Shown here one piece after another: positions 19,200-26,777 of a stretch of 64,000 nt of DNA. The stretch covers positions 4,908,501 through 4,972,500 of the forward strand of contig NZ_JAZIFY010000001.1 of NCBI RefSeq assembly GCF_036634195.1, given 5' to 3'. Both the position numbers and the translations under genes were made by a program. The notes under the pieces were generated by a model. The model ran no database searches and had not been told where the DNA came from. It was given only the letters and a program-made list of their open reading frames with translations. Numbering within the stretch: the stretch's first letter is position 1; every line of letters begins with the position of its first letter. Source of the DNA: Streptomyces sp. P9-A4 (GTDB lineage Bacteria > Actinomycetota > Actinomycetes > Streptomycetales > Streptomycetaceae).

Positions 19200-19622
19200 G
19201 TGAACCCGCTCACCCGCAAGCTCGCGACAGTCGGTTCGGCGCTCGCGCTCACCGCTTCCGGACTGCTCTTCGCGTCCGCCCCCGCCTCGGCGGCCACCAC
19301 CTGCTACGCGGCCTCCTGCGAGGGTCTCGACCCGGCCGCCACGATCTGCCAGAACGACGCCCGCACGGTGCTGACCGCCGACTGGGGCGTGGAACTCCGC
19401 TACAGCCCTACCTGCCGCGCCGCCTGGGCCCGTAAGTCCTCCGGCGCCTCCGCCGACACCGTGATCAGTGTCCACAACTCCCAGGGCGTGTCCCGGAGCG
19501 CCTACTACGGCGGTTACGGAACCGTCTACACGGCCATGGTCAACGACAAGGACATCTACGCCAAGGCGTGCGAGACGCGCGCCCTGGAGACCCTCCAGAC
19601 CCACTGCACCGGCAGTTACTGA
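19200..19622 (+). CDS. Secreted DUF2690 protein, paralogue 4
   Basis: 140 residues, signal peptide (…LFASAPASA) and DUF2690 domain (CYAASCEGLDPAATICQND, ELRYSPTCRAAWAR). Six cysteines with the last pair in ACETRALETLQTHC. GTG at 19200 follows GAAGGAGTCC. The amidase gene begins 18 bases after its stop, tying the DUF2690 genes to the hydrolase genes in one likely transcription unit. Confidence 0.88.
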   Translation: MNPLTRKLATVGSALALTASGLLFASAPASAATTCYAASCEGLDPAATICQNDARTVLTADWGVELRYSPTCRAAWARKSSGASADTVISVHNSQGVSRSAYYGGYGTVYTAMVNDKDIYAKACETRALETLQTHCTGSY

Positions 19623-19640
19623 GCGGAGGACCACACCCTC

Positions 19641-20714
19641 ATGAGCCCGGAAACCGTACCGAACCCCCGCCGCCGCGCCTTCCTCACCGGCGGGCTCGCG
19701 CTCGGCGCCGCGGCCGTGCTGCCCCTGTGGGCGCCCGGCCGGGCCCACGCCGCGGGCGTGCCGGCCATCGCGGACACCACCGCGTGGGGCGCCCGCCCGG
19801 CGAGCAGCCCCGTGCGGGTCCTCCCGACCCCGCCGCAGAAGATCATCGTGCACCACACGGCCACGGCCAACGTGACCGACTACTCGCAGTCCCAGGCGTT
19901 CCAGCTCGCCCGCTCCATGCAGAACTGGGCGATGGACGACCGTCAGTGGAGCGACACCGGCCAGCACTTCACCGTCTCCCGGGGCGCCTACGTCATGGAG
20001 GGCCGGCACAGCAGCCTGGCCGCGCTCCAGGGCGGCACCCAGACCGTGGAGTCGGCGCACTGCGTCGGACAGAACACCGTCGCCATCGGTATCGAGAACG
20101 AGGGCACCTACACGACCGTCGACCCGCGGAGCGAGCAGTACGCGACGCTGGTCGAGCTGTGCGCGCACATCTGCCGCCAGTACGGGCTGCGCGCCTACCA
20201 GATCTACGGGCACCGGGACTTCAACGCCACCCAGTGCCCCGGCGACCGCCTGTACGCGATGCTCCCGCAGCTGCGCCAGGCCGTGGCCGCCCGCATCGGC
20301 GGGGACCCGACGGCGCCCGTCTGGCCGCTGCTGCACAACGGCGACGCGGGCGACCGGGTCCGCGCGCTCCAGCACCTGCTCGTCCGGCGCGGTGCCACCA
20401 TCACCGTGGACGGCAGCTTCGGGCCGGGCACCGAGAAGGCCGTACGGGACTTCCAGACGCTCATGACGGCGACCTCCGACGGCTACGCCGGCAACCAGAC
20501 CTGGCACCAACTCGTCGTGCCCGTACGGCAGGGCGACTCCGGCGAGGCCGTCAAGGCTGTCCAGGTGCTGCTGACGGCCAAGGGCATCCCGACCGACCCG
20601 GACGGCGCCTTCGGCCCCGGCACCCAGGCCTCGGTCACCACCTTCCAGAACGGCGCCGGGCTGCCCGCGGACGGCCTGGCCGACGCGCGCACCTTCAGCC
20701 GCCTCCTCGCCTGA
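19641..20714 (+). CDS. Secreted N-acetylmuramoyl-L-alanine amidase with two PG-binding domains
   Basis: 357 residues. The N-terminus has a twin-arginine-type signal (RRRAFLTGG, then a hydrophobic stretch to AHA). The amidase_2/PGRP domain (about 40-215) has zinc-ligand candidates His70 (IIVHHTAT), His190 (YGHRDF) and Cys200 (QCPGD). Two PG_binding_1 repeats follow (about 230-290 and 295-357; DGSFGPGTEKAVRDFQ, DGAFGPGTQASVTTFQ). It cleaves the bond between muramic acid and L-alanine of peptidoglycan outside the cell. First of three adjacent wall-hydrolase genes. Confidence 0.92.
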   Translation: MSPETVPNPRRRAFLTGGLALGAAAVLPLWAPGRAHAAGVPAIADTTAWGARPASSPVRVLPTPPQKIIVHHTATANVTDYSQSQAFQLARSMQNWAMDDRQWSDTGQHFTVSRGAYVMEGRHSSLAALQGGTQTVESAHCVGQNTVAIGIENEGTYTTVDPRSEQYATLVELCAHICRQYGLRAYQIYGHRDFNATQCPGDRLYAMLPQLRQAVAARIGGDPTAPVWPLLHNGDAGDRVRALQHLLVRRGATITVDGSFGPGTEKAVRDFQTLMTATSDGYAGNQTWHQLVVPVRQGDSGEAVKAVQVLLTAKGIPTDPDGAFGPGTQASVTTFQNGAGLPADGLADARTFSRLLA

Positions 20715-20763
20715 CCTCCAGGCCCCCGCCCCACCTCCACCCCACAAGGAGAAGCACTCCGCC

Positions 20764-21768
20764 ATGTCGCCGACCACCCGGTCGCTCCGCCCCGTCCTCG
20801 GGGCGGCCCCCCTCGCGGCCCTCGCGGCCCTCGCCGCACTGCTCGTGCTCATCGGCCTGGGCACGCCCGCGCACGCCTTCTCGGGCGCGTTCGTCCCCAC
20901 CCAGAGCAAGGGCAACCGGGGCTCGGACGTCGCCGCCCTGCAGTACCTGCTCAACGGGCAGGGCGCGCAGCTCACCGCCGACGGCGTCTTCGGCGCCGGC
21001 ACCGACACCGCCGTCCGTTCCTTCCAGTCCTCCCACGGCCTCGGCTCCGACGGCATCGTCGGCCCCAACACCTGGCGGGCGCTGACACCGACCGTCCGGG
21101 AGGGCAGCCAGGGCGAGGCCGTGAAGGCCGTCCAGCACCTGCTGAACGCCAAGCGCGGCGCGGGCCTCACCGTCGACGGTGCCTTCGGCGCCGGTACCGC
21201 CTCGGCCGTCCGTACCTTCCAGAGCCACGCCGGCCTCGGCGCGGACGGCGTCGTCGGCCCGGACACCTGGACCAACCTGCTCTGGCACTACGAGTACGCC
21301 GACTACAACGCCGGCACCCTCTGCAACCAGAGCCCGGACGGCAACACCTCCGCCGACTGGGGCACCGGTGCCGCCATCGGCCAGCTGGAGGCCGGCGCCC
21401 GCACCTTCGCCGCCCTCGGCCGGGGCAAGCTCCCCGTCGGCGACATCGCCTTCGAGCACGGCGGCTCCATCTACGGCCACGCCACCCACCAGGTGGGCAT
21501 GGACGTCGACTTCTGGCCCGTGCGCACCGACTCGGCGCAGTGCACCGGCTCCCGCATCACCTGGGAGTCCGCCGCCTACGACCGGGGCGCCACCCGCGAG
21601 CTGGTCAAGGCCCTGCGCGCGGCGGCGCCCGGCCACGTGAAGCTCGTCTTCTTCAACGATCCGCAGCTGATCGCGGAGGGGCTGACCGTCCAGTACCCCA
21701 ACCACGACAACCACCTCCACATCCGCTACTGCGAGCCGGTCCACCCGGACGCGAACTACCAGTGCTGA
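20764..21768 (+). CDS. Secreted MepA-like (M74) murein endopeptidase with two PG-binding domains
   Basis: 334 residues. Signal peptide ends PAHA. Two PG_binding_1 repeats (DGVFGAGTDTAVRSFQ, DGAFGAGTASAVRTFQ) precede a LAS-type zinc peptidase domain: GHATHQVGMDVD with His242 and Asp249 in the HxxxxxxD motif, and HDNHLHIRY with His317/His319. These match penicillin-insensitive murein endopeptidase (MepA, family M74), which cuts cross-links between peptide stems. ATG at 20764 follows AAGGAGAAGC. Domain order is the reverse of the upstream amidase. Confidence 0.88.
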   Translation: MSPTTRSLRPVLGAAPLAALAALAALLVLIGLGTPAHAFSGAFVPTQSKGNRGSDVAALQYLLNGQGAQLTADGVFGAGTDTAVRSFQSSHGLGSDGIVGPNTWRALTPTVREGSQGEAVKAVQHLLNAKRGAGLTVDGAFGAGTASAVRTFQSHAGLGADGVVGPDTWTNLLWHYEYADYNAGTLCNQSPDGNTSADWGTGAAIGQLEAGARTFAALGRGKLPVGDIAFEHGGSIYGHATHQVGMDVDFWPVRTDSAQCTGSRITWESAAYDRGATRELVKALRAAAPGHVKLVFFNDPQLIAEGLTVQYPNHDNHLHIRYCEPVHPDANYQC

Positions 21769-21791
21769 CCAGAGAGTTCGAGGATTCACCC

Positions 21792-22715
21792 ATGACACTC
21801 GCGAGAAGACTGCCCGGTCTCGCCGCCGCGCTGCTCGCCGCCCTCGTCGCCGCCCTGGTGGCCGGAGTGCTCCAGGCCGCCCCCGCCTTCGCCGCCGACT
21901 GGCCGCTGGTCAAGAACGGCAACTCCGGCGTCCAGGTGACCACCGTCCAGCACCTGCTGACCGCCCGCGGCTACGCCACCACCGCCGACGGCGCGTTCGG
22001 TGACGGCACCGAGGCCAAGGTCCGCAGCTTCCAGAACGCCAGCGGCCTGTCCGCCGACGGCGTCGTCGGCGCGGACACCTGGTCCCGACTGGTCGTCACC
22101 GTCCGCAAGGGCGACAACAACGCCGGGGTGAAGGCCGCCCAGACGCAGCTCAACCGGTACGGGGCGGGGCTCGCCGTCGACGGCGCGTTCGGTGACGGCA
22201 CCGACTCCAAGGTCCGCTCCTTCCAGTCCTCCCACGGCCTCGACGCGGACGGCATCGTCGGCCCGGACACCTGGCGCGCCCTGGTCACCGGCTCCTCCGG
22301 CGGCAGCGGCGGCAACAGCGGCCTGCTGACCCACTCCCAGGCGACTGTCAAGTTCTCCGCGGCCGGCATCAGCTGGAGCTCCTCGGGCGGCTGCTCCGAC
22401 CGCAACAGCACCGCCTGCACGTCCTTCGACGGACTGCGAGTGGCCTCCGCCGACGGCGCCGTCACCCTGCGCGGGGCGAGCGGCTGCCAGATGACCATCA
22501 CCGGTGGTACGGAGACGGGCCACGCCAGCGGCACCTACAGCCACTGGAACGGCTACAAGCTGGACTTCGCGATGACCAGCTGCCTCACCAACTACGTGAC
22601 GGGCACCTTCCCCTACTCGGGCAAGCGCGGTGACGGCGCCTCCCTCTACACCGCTCCTTCGGGCAACGTCTACGCCAACGAGGGCAGCCACTGGGACGTG
22701 ACCTTCCTCAACTGA
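21792..22715 (+). CDS. Secreted PG-binding protein with M15-like peptidase domain
   Basis: 307 residues. Signal peptide (…PAFA), two PG_binding_1 repeats (DGAFGDGTEAKVRSFQ, DGAFGDGTDSKVRSFQ), a Gly/Ser linker near residue 172-180, then a C-terminal domain with Cys pairs. This domain carries SHWNGYKLD (His251, Asp258) and NEGSHWDV (Glu297, His300), the spacing of the M15 zinc peptidases HxxGxxxD and ExxHW. I infer a D,D- or L,D-peptidase. Start ATG at 21792 (GAGGATTCACC before it). Third of the three hydrolase genes. Confidence 0.8.
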   Translation: MTLARRLPGLAAALLAALVAALVAGVLQAAPAFAADWPLVKNGNSGVQVTTVQHLLTARGYATTADGAFGDGTEAKVRSFQNASGLSADGVVGADTWSRLVVTVRKGDNNAGVKAAQTQLNRYGAGLAVDGAFGDGTDSKVRSFQSSHGLDADGIVGPDTWRALVTGSSGGSGGNSGLLTHSQATVKFSAAGISWSSSGGCSDRNSTACTSFDGLRVASADGAVTLRGASGCQMTITGGTETGHASGTYSHWNGYKLDFAMTSCLTNYVTGTFPYSGKRGDGASLYTAPSGNVYANEGSHWDVTFLN

Positions 22716-22728
22716 TCCACCGGCCGGA

Positions 22729-22764
22729 CGGCGCCCGACCGGTATCCGATCAGGCCGGGCGCCG
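22729..22764 (+). terminator. Hairpin after wall-hydrolase genes
   Basis: CGGCGCCCG (22729-22737) pairs with CGGGCGCCG (22756-22764). No T-run. It lies just after the third hydrolase gene. Confidence 0.65.
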
Positions 22765-22804
22765 CGCCGATCAAGCCACTCCTGAAATGCCGTATCGGCG
22801 CGGT

Positions 22805-22850
22805 ACTCTCCCCGTTCATGCAGCTGTTCGATCAGCAGAACGGGGAGAGT
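22805..22850 (+). promoter_or_regulatory. 13-bp inverted repeat masking the ribosome site of the HTH-DUF2690 gene
   Basis: ACTCTCCCCGTTC (22805-22817) faces a perfect complement at 22838-22850 across 20 bases. The right arm contains GGGGAGAG, the likely ribosome site of the GTG at 22855. It may be a regulator operator or an RNA hairpin that controls translation. Confidence 0.75.
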
Positions 22851-22854
22851 TCGC

Positions 22855-23964
22855 GTGTTCGATGAGGGGGGATACGGCTCCGGGGCATCGGGCGGGGCCC
22901 ATGACCGGCTGGCCGCCCGGATGCGCGCCATGAAGGAGAGATCCGGGCTCAGTTACGGCAGGCTGGCCGACCGGACCCACTACAGCCGCTCCTCCTGGGA
23001 GCGGTTCCTCAACGGCAAGCAGGTGCCGAGCAGGGTCGCCGTCGAGCAGCTCGCGGCGGCGGCGGGGGAGGAGAAGGAGCCGCTGATCGCGCTCCTCGAC
23101 GAGGTCCTCGCGAGCGAACGCGCCGCGGCCCTCGCCGACGGCCCGGGGTCCGCGCAGACGGCCGGCCCGCAGACGGCCGGACGCGCGCAGACGGCCGGGC
23201 CCGCGCCGAAGGCGGCGCCCGCGCAGAGCGCCGCACCGGCTCCGGCCGCCGCGGTCGCCACCAGTACGACCACCACCACCGAGGCCGCCGCCCCGGCCCC
23301 CGTACCCACCGCCCCGGACCCCGCCGAGCCGCGGCCCTCCCGGTGGGCGGCCCTGAAGGCGACCCTGCGGGCGAAGCGGCCGGCCGTACCGCCGGAGCCC
23401 GGTCCCTGGCGCCGCAGGGCGGCCGCGTGGCTGCCCGCCGCGCGGGCCCTCGGCTATGTGACCCTCGGGGCCCTCCTCGGCGCCGTGATCAGCGTCCTCG
23501 TCCTCGCCCCCGGGAACGACCCGGTCGGGACGGCCGCCGGGCCCTCCACGTCCGCCACCGCCGACGGGAAGAAGGGCGCCAAGAGCGTCCCGGCCGCCGG
23601 GACCATCAAGGTCGGCTGTTCGAGTGACACCTGCCTGCGCAGGGAGCCGCAGGCCATGGACTGTCAGTGGGACGCCACCACCGTGCGGCAGACCTGGCTG
23701 CGCGGCATGCAGATCGAGCTGCGCTACAGCGCCGCCTGCCAGGCCGTGTGGGGCCGCATCGAGGGCGGGACCATCGGTGACTCCGTCACGATCAAGGACA
23801 AGGGCGGCCACGAGCTGAGCTCGGAGATCCGGGTCGAGCGCGACACCTACACCCGGATGCTCGCCGTCGCGGCGGACCGCCCCTGGCAGGAGGTGACGAT
23901 CTGCGGGAAGATCCCGCGCTTCCACGAGCAGGAGTGCTCGCCGGTGGGTGCCGTGCAGCCGTGA
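22855..23964 (+). CDS. Membrane-anchored XRE-type HTH regulator with extracellular DUF2690 domain
   Basis: 369 residues. An N-terminal helix-turn-helix (about 18-80; GLSYGRLADRTHYSRSSWERF) is followed by an Ala/Pro/Thr-rich low-complexity linker with QTAG repeats (about 95-160). One membrane segment lies at about 197-219 (GYVTLGALLGAVISVLVLAP), and a C-terminal DUF2690 domain follows (about 254-355) with six cysteines (GCSSDTC, DCQWDATTV, ELRYSAACQAVWGR, ICGK, ECSP). The DNA-binding half faces the cytoplasm and the DUF2690 half the outside. This one-component design suggests it senses an outside signal. The secreted domain is homologous to the four tandem genes upstream. Confidence 0.88.
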   Translation: MFDEGGYGSGASGGAHDRLAARMRAMKERSGLSYGRLADRTHYSRSSWERFLNGKQVPSRVAVEQLAAAAGEEKEPLIALLDEVLASERAAALADGPGSAQTAGPQTAGRAQTAGPAPKAAPAQSAAPAPAAAVATSTTTTTEAAAPAPVPTAPDPAEPRPSRWAALKATLRAKRPAVPPEPGPWRRRAAAWLPAARALGYVTLGALLGAVISVLVLAPGNDPVGTAAGPSTSATADGKKGAKSVPAAGTIKVGCSSDTCLRREPQAMDCQWDATTVRQTWLRGMQIELRYSAACQAVWGRIEGGTIGDSVTIKDKGGHELSSEIRVERDTYTRMLAVAADRPWQEVTICGKIPRFHEQECSPVGAVQP

Positions 23965-24073
23965 CGGACCGTCGGGTAGCGGGCCCCCGTACAGGCGCCG
24001 CCGAGATGCGACCCCGTCAGGCTTGGGGTGATATGGGGGCATAAGTCTCGGCAAGAAACACGGGAGGCACTCC

Positions 24074-25699
24074 ATGCGCGGAGCCACGCACGCCAAGTGG
24101 GCCGCTCTGGCCACCGCCGTCGCCCTCGCGGCGACCGCCTGCGGTGGCGGCGACAGCGGCGGCGGCGGAGGTGCCGACGGCATCGTGAGTTCCTCGTGGG
24201 GCGATCCGCAGAACCCCCTGGAGCCCGCCAACACCAACGAGGTGCAGGGCGGCAAGGTGCTGTCCATGATCTTCCGGGGTCTCAAGCAGTACGACCCGAA
24301 GACCGGCGAGGCCAAGGACATGCTCGCCGAGAAGATCGACACCACCGACTCGACGAACTTCGCGATCACGGTCAAGGACGGCTGGACCTTCTCCAACGGC
24401 GAGAAGGTCACCGCCAAGTCCTTCGTCGACGCCTGGAACTACGGCGCCCACCTGAAGAACAACCAGAAGAACGCCTACTTCTTCGGGCAGATCGAGGGCT
24501 ACGACAAGGTCCACCCCGACAAGGGCGAACCGACGGCCGAGACCATGTCCGGCCTCAAGGTCACCGGCGACCGCACCTTCACGGTCAAGCTCATCCAGAA
24601 GTTCTCCACCTGGCCCGTCACCCTGGGCTACGCGGCCTTCTCACCGCTTCCCCAGGCCTTCTACGACGACCACGCCGGCTGGCTCTCGAAGCCCGTCGGC
24701 AACGGCCCGTACACGGTCGACTCGTACGCCAAGGGCTCGCAGATGTCCCTCAAGCGCTGGGACGGCTACCCCGGCACCGACAAGGCCCAGAACGGCGGTG
24801 TGAACCTCAAGGTCTACACCGACAACAACACCGCCTACACCGACCTGACGGCCGGCAACCTCGACCTCGTCGACGACATCCCCGCCTCCCAGCTCAAGAA
24901 CGTCTCCGCCGACCTCGGCGACCGGTACATCAACGTCCCCGCCGGCATCATCCAGACCCTGGCGTTCCCGTTCTACGACCCGGCCTGGAACAAGCCCGGA
25001 CAGGAGAAGCTCCGCCAGGGCCTGTCCATGGCGATCAACCGCCCCCAGATCACCGAGACGATCTTCCAGAAGACCCGCACCCCCGCCGTCGACTGGACCT
25101 CCCCGGTCCTCGGCGAGGAAGGCGGCTACAAGGACGTCTGCGGCGACTTCTGCAAGTACGACGCGGCCCAGGCGAAGAAGCTCGTCGCCGAGGGCGGCGG
25201 CATCCCCGGCGGCACGCTGAAGATCTCGTACAACGCCGACACCGGCTCCCACAAGGAATGGGTCGACGCGGTCTGCAACTCCATCAACCGCGCCCTCGGC
25301 AACGACAAGGCCTGCGTCGGCAACCCCGTCGGCACCTTCGCCGACTACCGCAACCAGGTCACCTCGCAGAAGCTCACCGGCCCCTTCCGGGCCGGCTGGC
25401 AGATGGACTACCCGCTCATCCAGAACTTCCTGCAGCCGCTGTACTACACCAACGCCTCGTCCAACGACGGCAAGTGGACGAACCCCCAGTTCGACAAGCT
25501 GGTCGACCAGGCCAACGCCGAGCCCGACACCGCGAAGGCCGTCGGCCTCTTCCAGCAGGCCGAGGGCGTCCTCCGCGACGACATGGGAGCCATCCCGCTC
25601 TGGTACCAGAACGGCAGCGCCGGCTACTCGGACCGCGTGACCAACGTGTCCCTGAACCCCTTCAGCGTCCCGGTCTACGACCAGATCAAGGTCAAGTGA
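24074..25699 (+). CDS. Oligopeptide ABC transporter substrate-binding lipoprotein (cluster 2)
   Basis: 541 residues. The lipobox TAC (LAATACGGG, Cys about 23) is followed by a Gly-rich linker and the family-5 fold (GWTFSNGEKVTAKSFVDAWNY, GNGPYTVDSY, LRQGLSMAINRPQITE, IPLWYQNG). ATG at 24074 follows GGGAGGCACTCC. N-terminus MRGATHAKWAALAT parallels MRGAKSAKWVTGAI of the cluster 1 protein, so the two are paralogues that have diverged in the binding lobes and may prefer different peptides. Confidence 0.92.
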   Translation: MRGATHAKWAALATAVALAATACGGGDSGGGGGADGIVSSSWGDPQNPLEPANTNEVQGGKVLSMIFRGLKQYDPKTGEAKDMLAEKIDTTDSTNFAITVKDGWTFSNGEKVTAKSFVDAWNYGAHLKNNQKNAYFFGQIEGYDKVHPDKGEPTAETMSGLKVTGDRTFTVKLIQKFSTWPVTLGYAAFSPLPQAFYDDHAGWLSKPVGNGPYTVDSYAKGSQMSLKRWDGYPGTDKAQNGGVNLKVYTDNNTAYTDLTAGNLDLVDDIPASQLKNVSADLGDRYINVPAGIIQTLAFPFYDPAWNKPGQEKLRQGLSMAINRPQITETIFQKTRTPAVDWTSPVLGEEGGYKDVCGDFCKYDAAQAKKLVAEGGGIPGGTLKISYNADTGSHKEWVDAVCNSINRALGNDKACVGNPVGTFADYRNQVTSQKLTGPFRAGWQMDYPLIQNFLQPLYYTNASSNDGKWTNPQFDKLVDQANAEPDTAKAVGLFQQAEGVLRDDMGAIPLWYQNGSAGYSDRVTNVSLNPFSVPVYDQIKVK

Positions 25700-25721
25700 C
25701 GCCGTAACAGGTCGGCTGCGA

Positions 25722-25760
25722 ACGGCCCGGCCCGCGGGACCCCCGCGTCAGCCGGGCCGT
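25722..25760 (+). terminator. Intercistronic hairpin between binding protein and permease (cluster 2)
   Basis: ACGGCCCGGC (25722-25731) pairs with GCCGGGCCGT (25751-25760); GCGGG/CCCGC can extend the structure inside. It is in the same position as the hairpin at 12985 in cluster 1. Confidence 0.7.
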
Positions 25761-25774
25761 ACGCCTTCCTCGCG

Positions 25775-25838
25775 CCCCTCCCGGAGCGAACCCCTCCCGG
25801 AGCGAACCCCTCCCGGAGCGAACCCCTACCGGAGCCAA
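25775..25838. repeat. 16-bp x4 tandem repeat before permease gene
   Basis: Three identical copies of CCCCTCCCGGAGCGAA and a fourth with two changes end 15 bases before the ATG at 25854. Each unit carries a GGAG core like a ribosome site; the actual ribosome site CCCGGAGCCCCTC follows the last copy. Confidence 0.9.
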
Positions 25839-25853
25839 CCCCCGGAGCCCCTC

Positions 25854-26777
25854 ATGGGTCGTTATGTGATCCGGCGACTGCTGCAGATGATTCCGGTCTT
25901 CTTCGGCGCCACGCTGCTGATCTTCCTGATGGTGAACGTGATGGGCGACCCCATCGCCGGACTGTGCGGCGACCGCCAGTGCGACCCGGCGACCGCGGCC
26001 CAGCTCGAGAAGGAGTTCGGCCTCGACAAGCCCGTCTGGCAGCAATACCTGACCTACATGGGCAACGTCTTCACCGGCGACTTCGGCACGGCCTTCAACG
26101 GCCAGGAGGTCACCGAGCTGATGGCCAGCGCCTTCCCGGTCACCATCCGCCTCACCCTCGTCGCCATCTTCTTCGAGATCGTCATCGGCATCAGCCTCGG
26201 CGTCCTCACCGGCCTGAAGCGCGGCCGCCCCGTCGACACCACCGTGCTGCTGCTGACCCTGGTCGTCATCTCCGTCCCGACCTTCGTCACCGGCCTCATC
26301 CTGCAGCTCCTCCTCGGCGTGAAGTGGGGCTGGATCAAACCGGCCGTCTCCACCGAAGCACCGCTGAACGAGCTGATCGTGCCCGGACTCGTCCTCGCCT
26401 CCGTCTCCCTCGCGTACGTCACCCGGCTCACCCGGACCTCGATCGCCGAGAACAAACGGGCCGACTACGTCCGTACCGCGACCGCCAAGGGCCTGCCCCG
26501 CCGCCGGGTCATCACCCACCACCTGCTGCGCAACAGCCTCATCCCCGTGGTGACCTTCATCGGCACCGACGTCGGCGCACTCATGGGCGGAGCCATCGTC
26601 ACCGAGCGGATCTTCAACATCCACGGTGTCGGCTACCAGCTCTACCAGGGCATCCTCCGCCAGAACACCCAGACCGTCGTCGGCTTCGTGACCGTCCTCG
26701 TCCTGGTCTTCCTGGTGGCGAACCTGCTCGTCGACCTCCTGTACGCCGTCCTTGACCCGAGGATCCGCTATGCCTGA
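25854..26777 (+). CDS. Oligopeptide ABC permease, DppB/OppB type (cluster 2)
   Basis: 307 residues, six membrane segments, EAA loop DYVRTATAKGLPRRRVITHHLLRNS. N-terminus MGRYVIRRLLQMIPVFFGATLLIF is nearly that of the cluster 1 permease. The first loop differs by a short Cys-containing insert (GLCGDRQCDPATA). It overlaps the next gene by 8 bases. Confidence 0.93.
   Translation: MGRYVIRRLLQMIPVFFGATLLIFLMVNVMGDPIAGLCGDRQCDPATAAQLEKEFGLDKPVWQQYLTYMGNVFTGDFGTAFNGQEVTELMASAFPVTIRLTLVAIFFEIVIGISLGVLTGLKRGRPVDTTVLLLTLVVISVPTFVTGLILQLLLGVKWGWIKPAVSTEAPLNELIVPGLVLASVSLAYVTRLTRTSIAENKRADYVRTATAKGLPRRRVITHHLLRNSLIPVVTFIGTDVGALMGGAIVTERIFNIHGVGYQLYQGILRQNTQTVVGFVTVLVLVFLVANLLVDLLYAVLDPRIRYA

Noticed and set aside
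19641..22715. Phage lysis cassette or prophage remnant
   Set aside because: The hydrolases have Sec/Tat signal peptides and there are no holin, capsid, tail or integrase genes around them.
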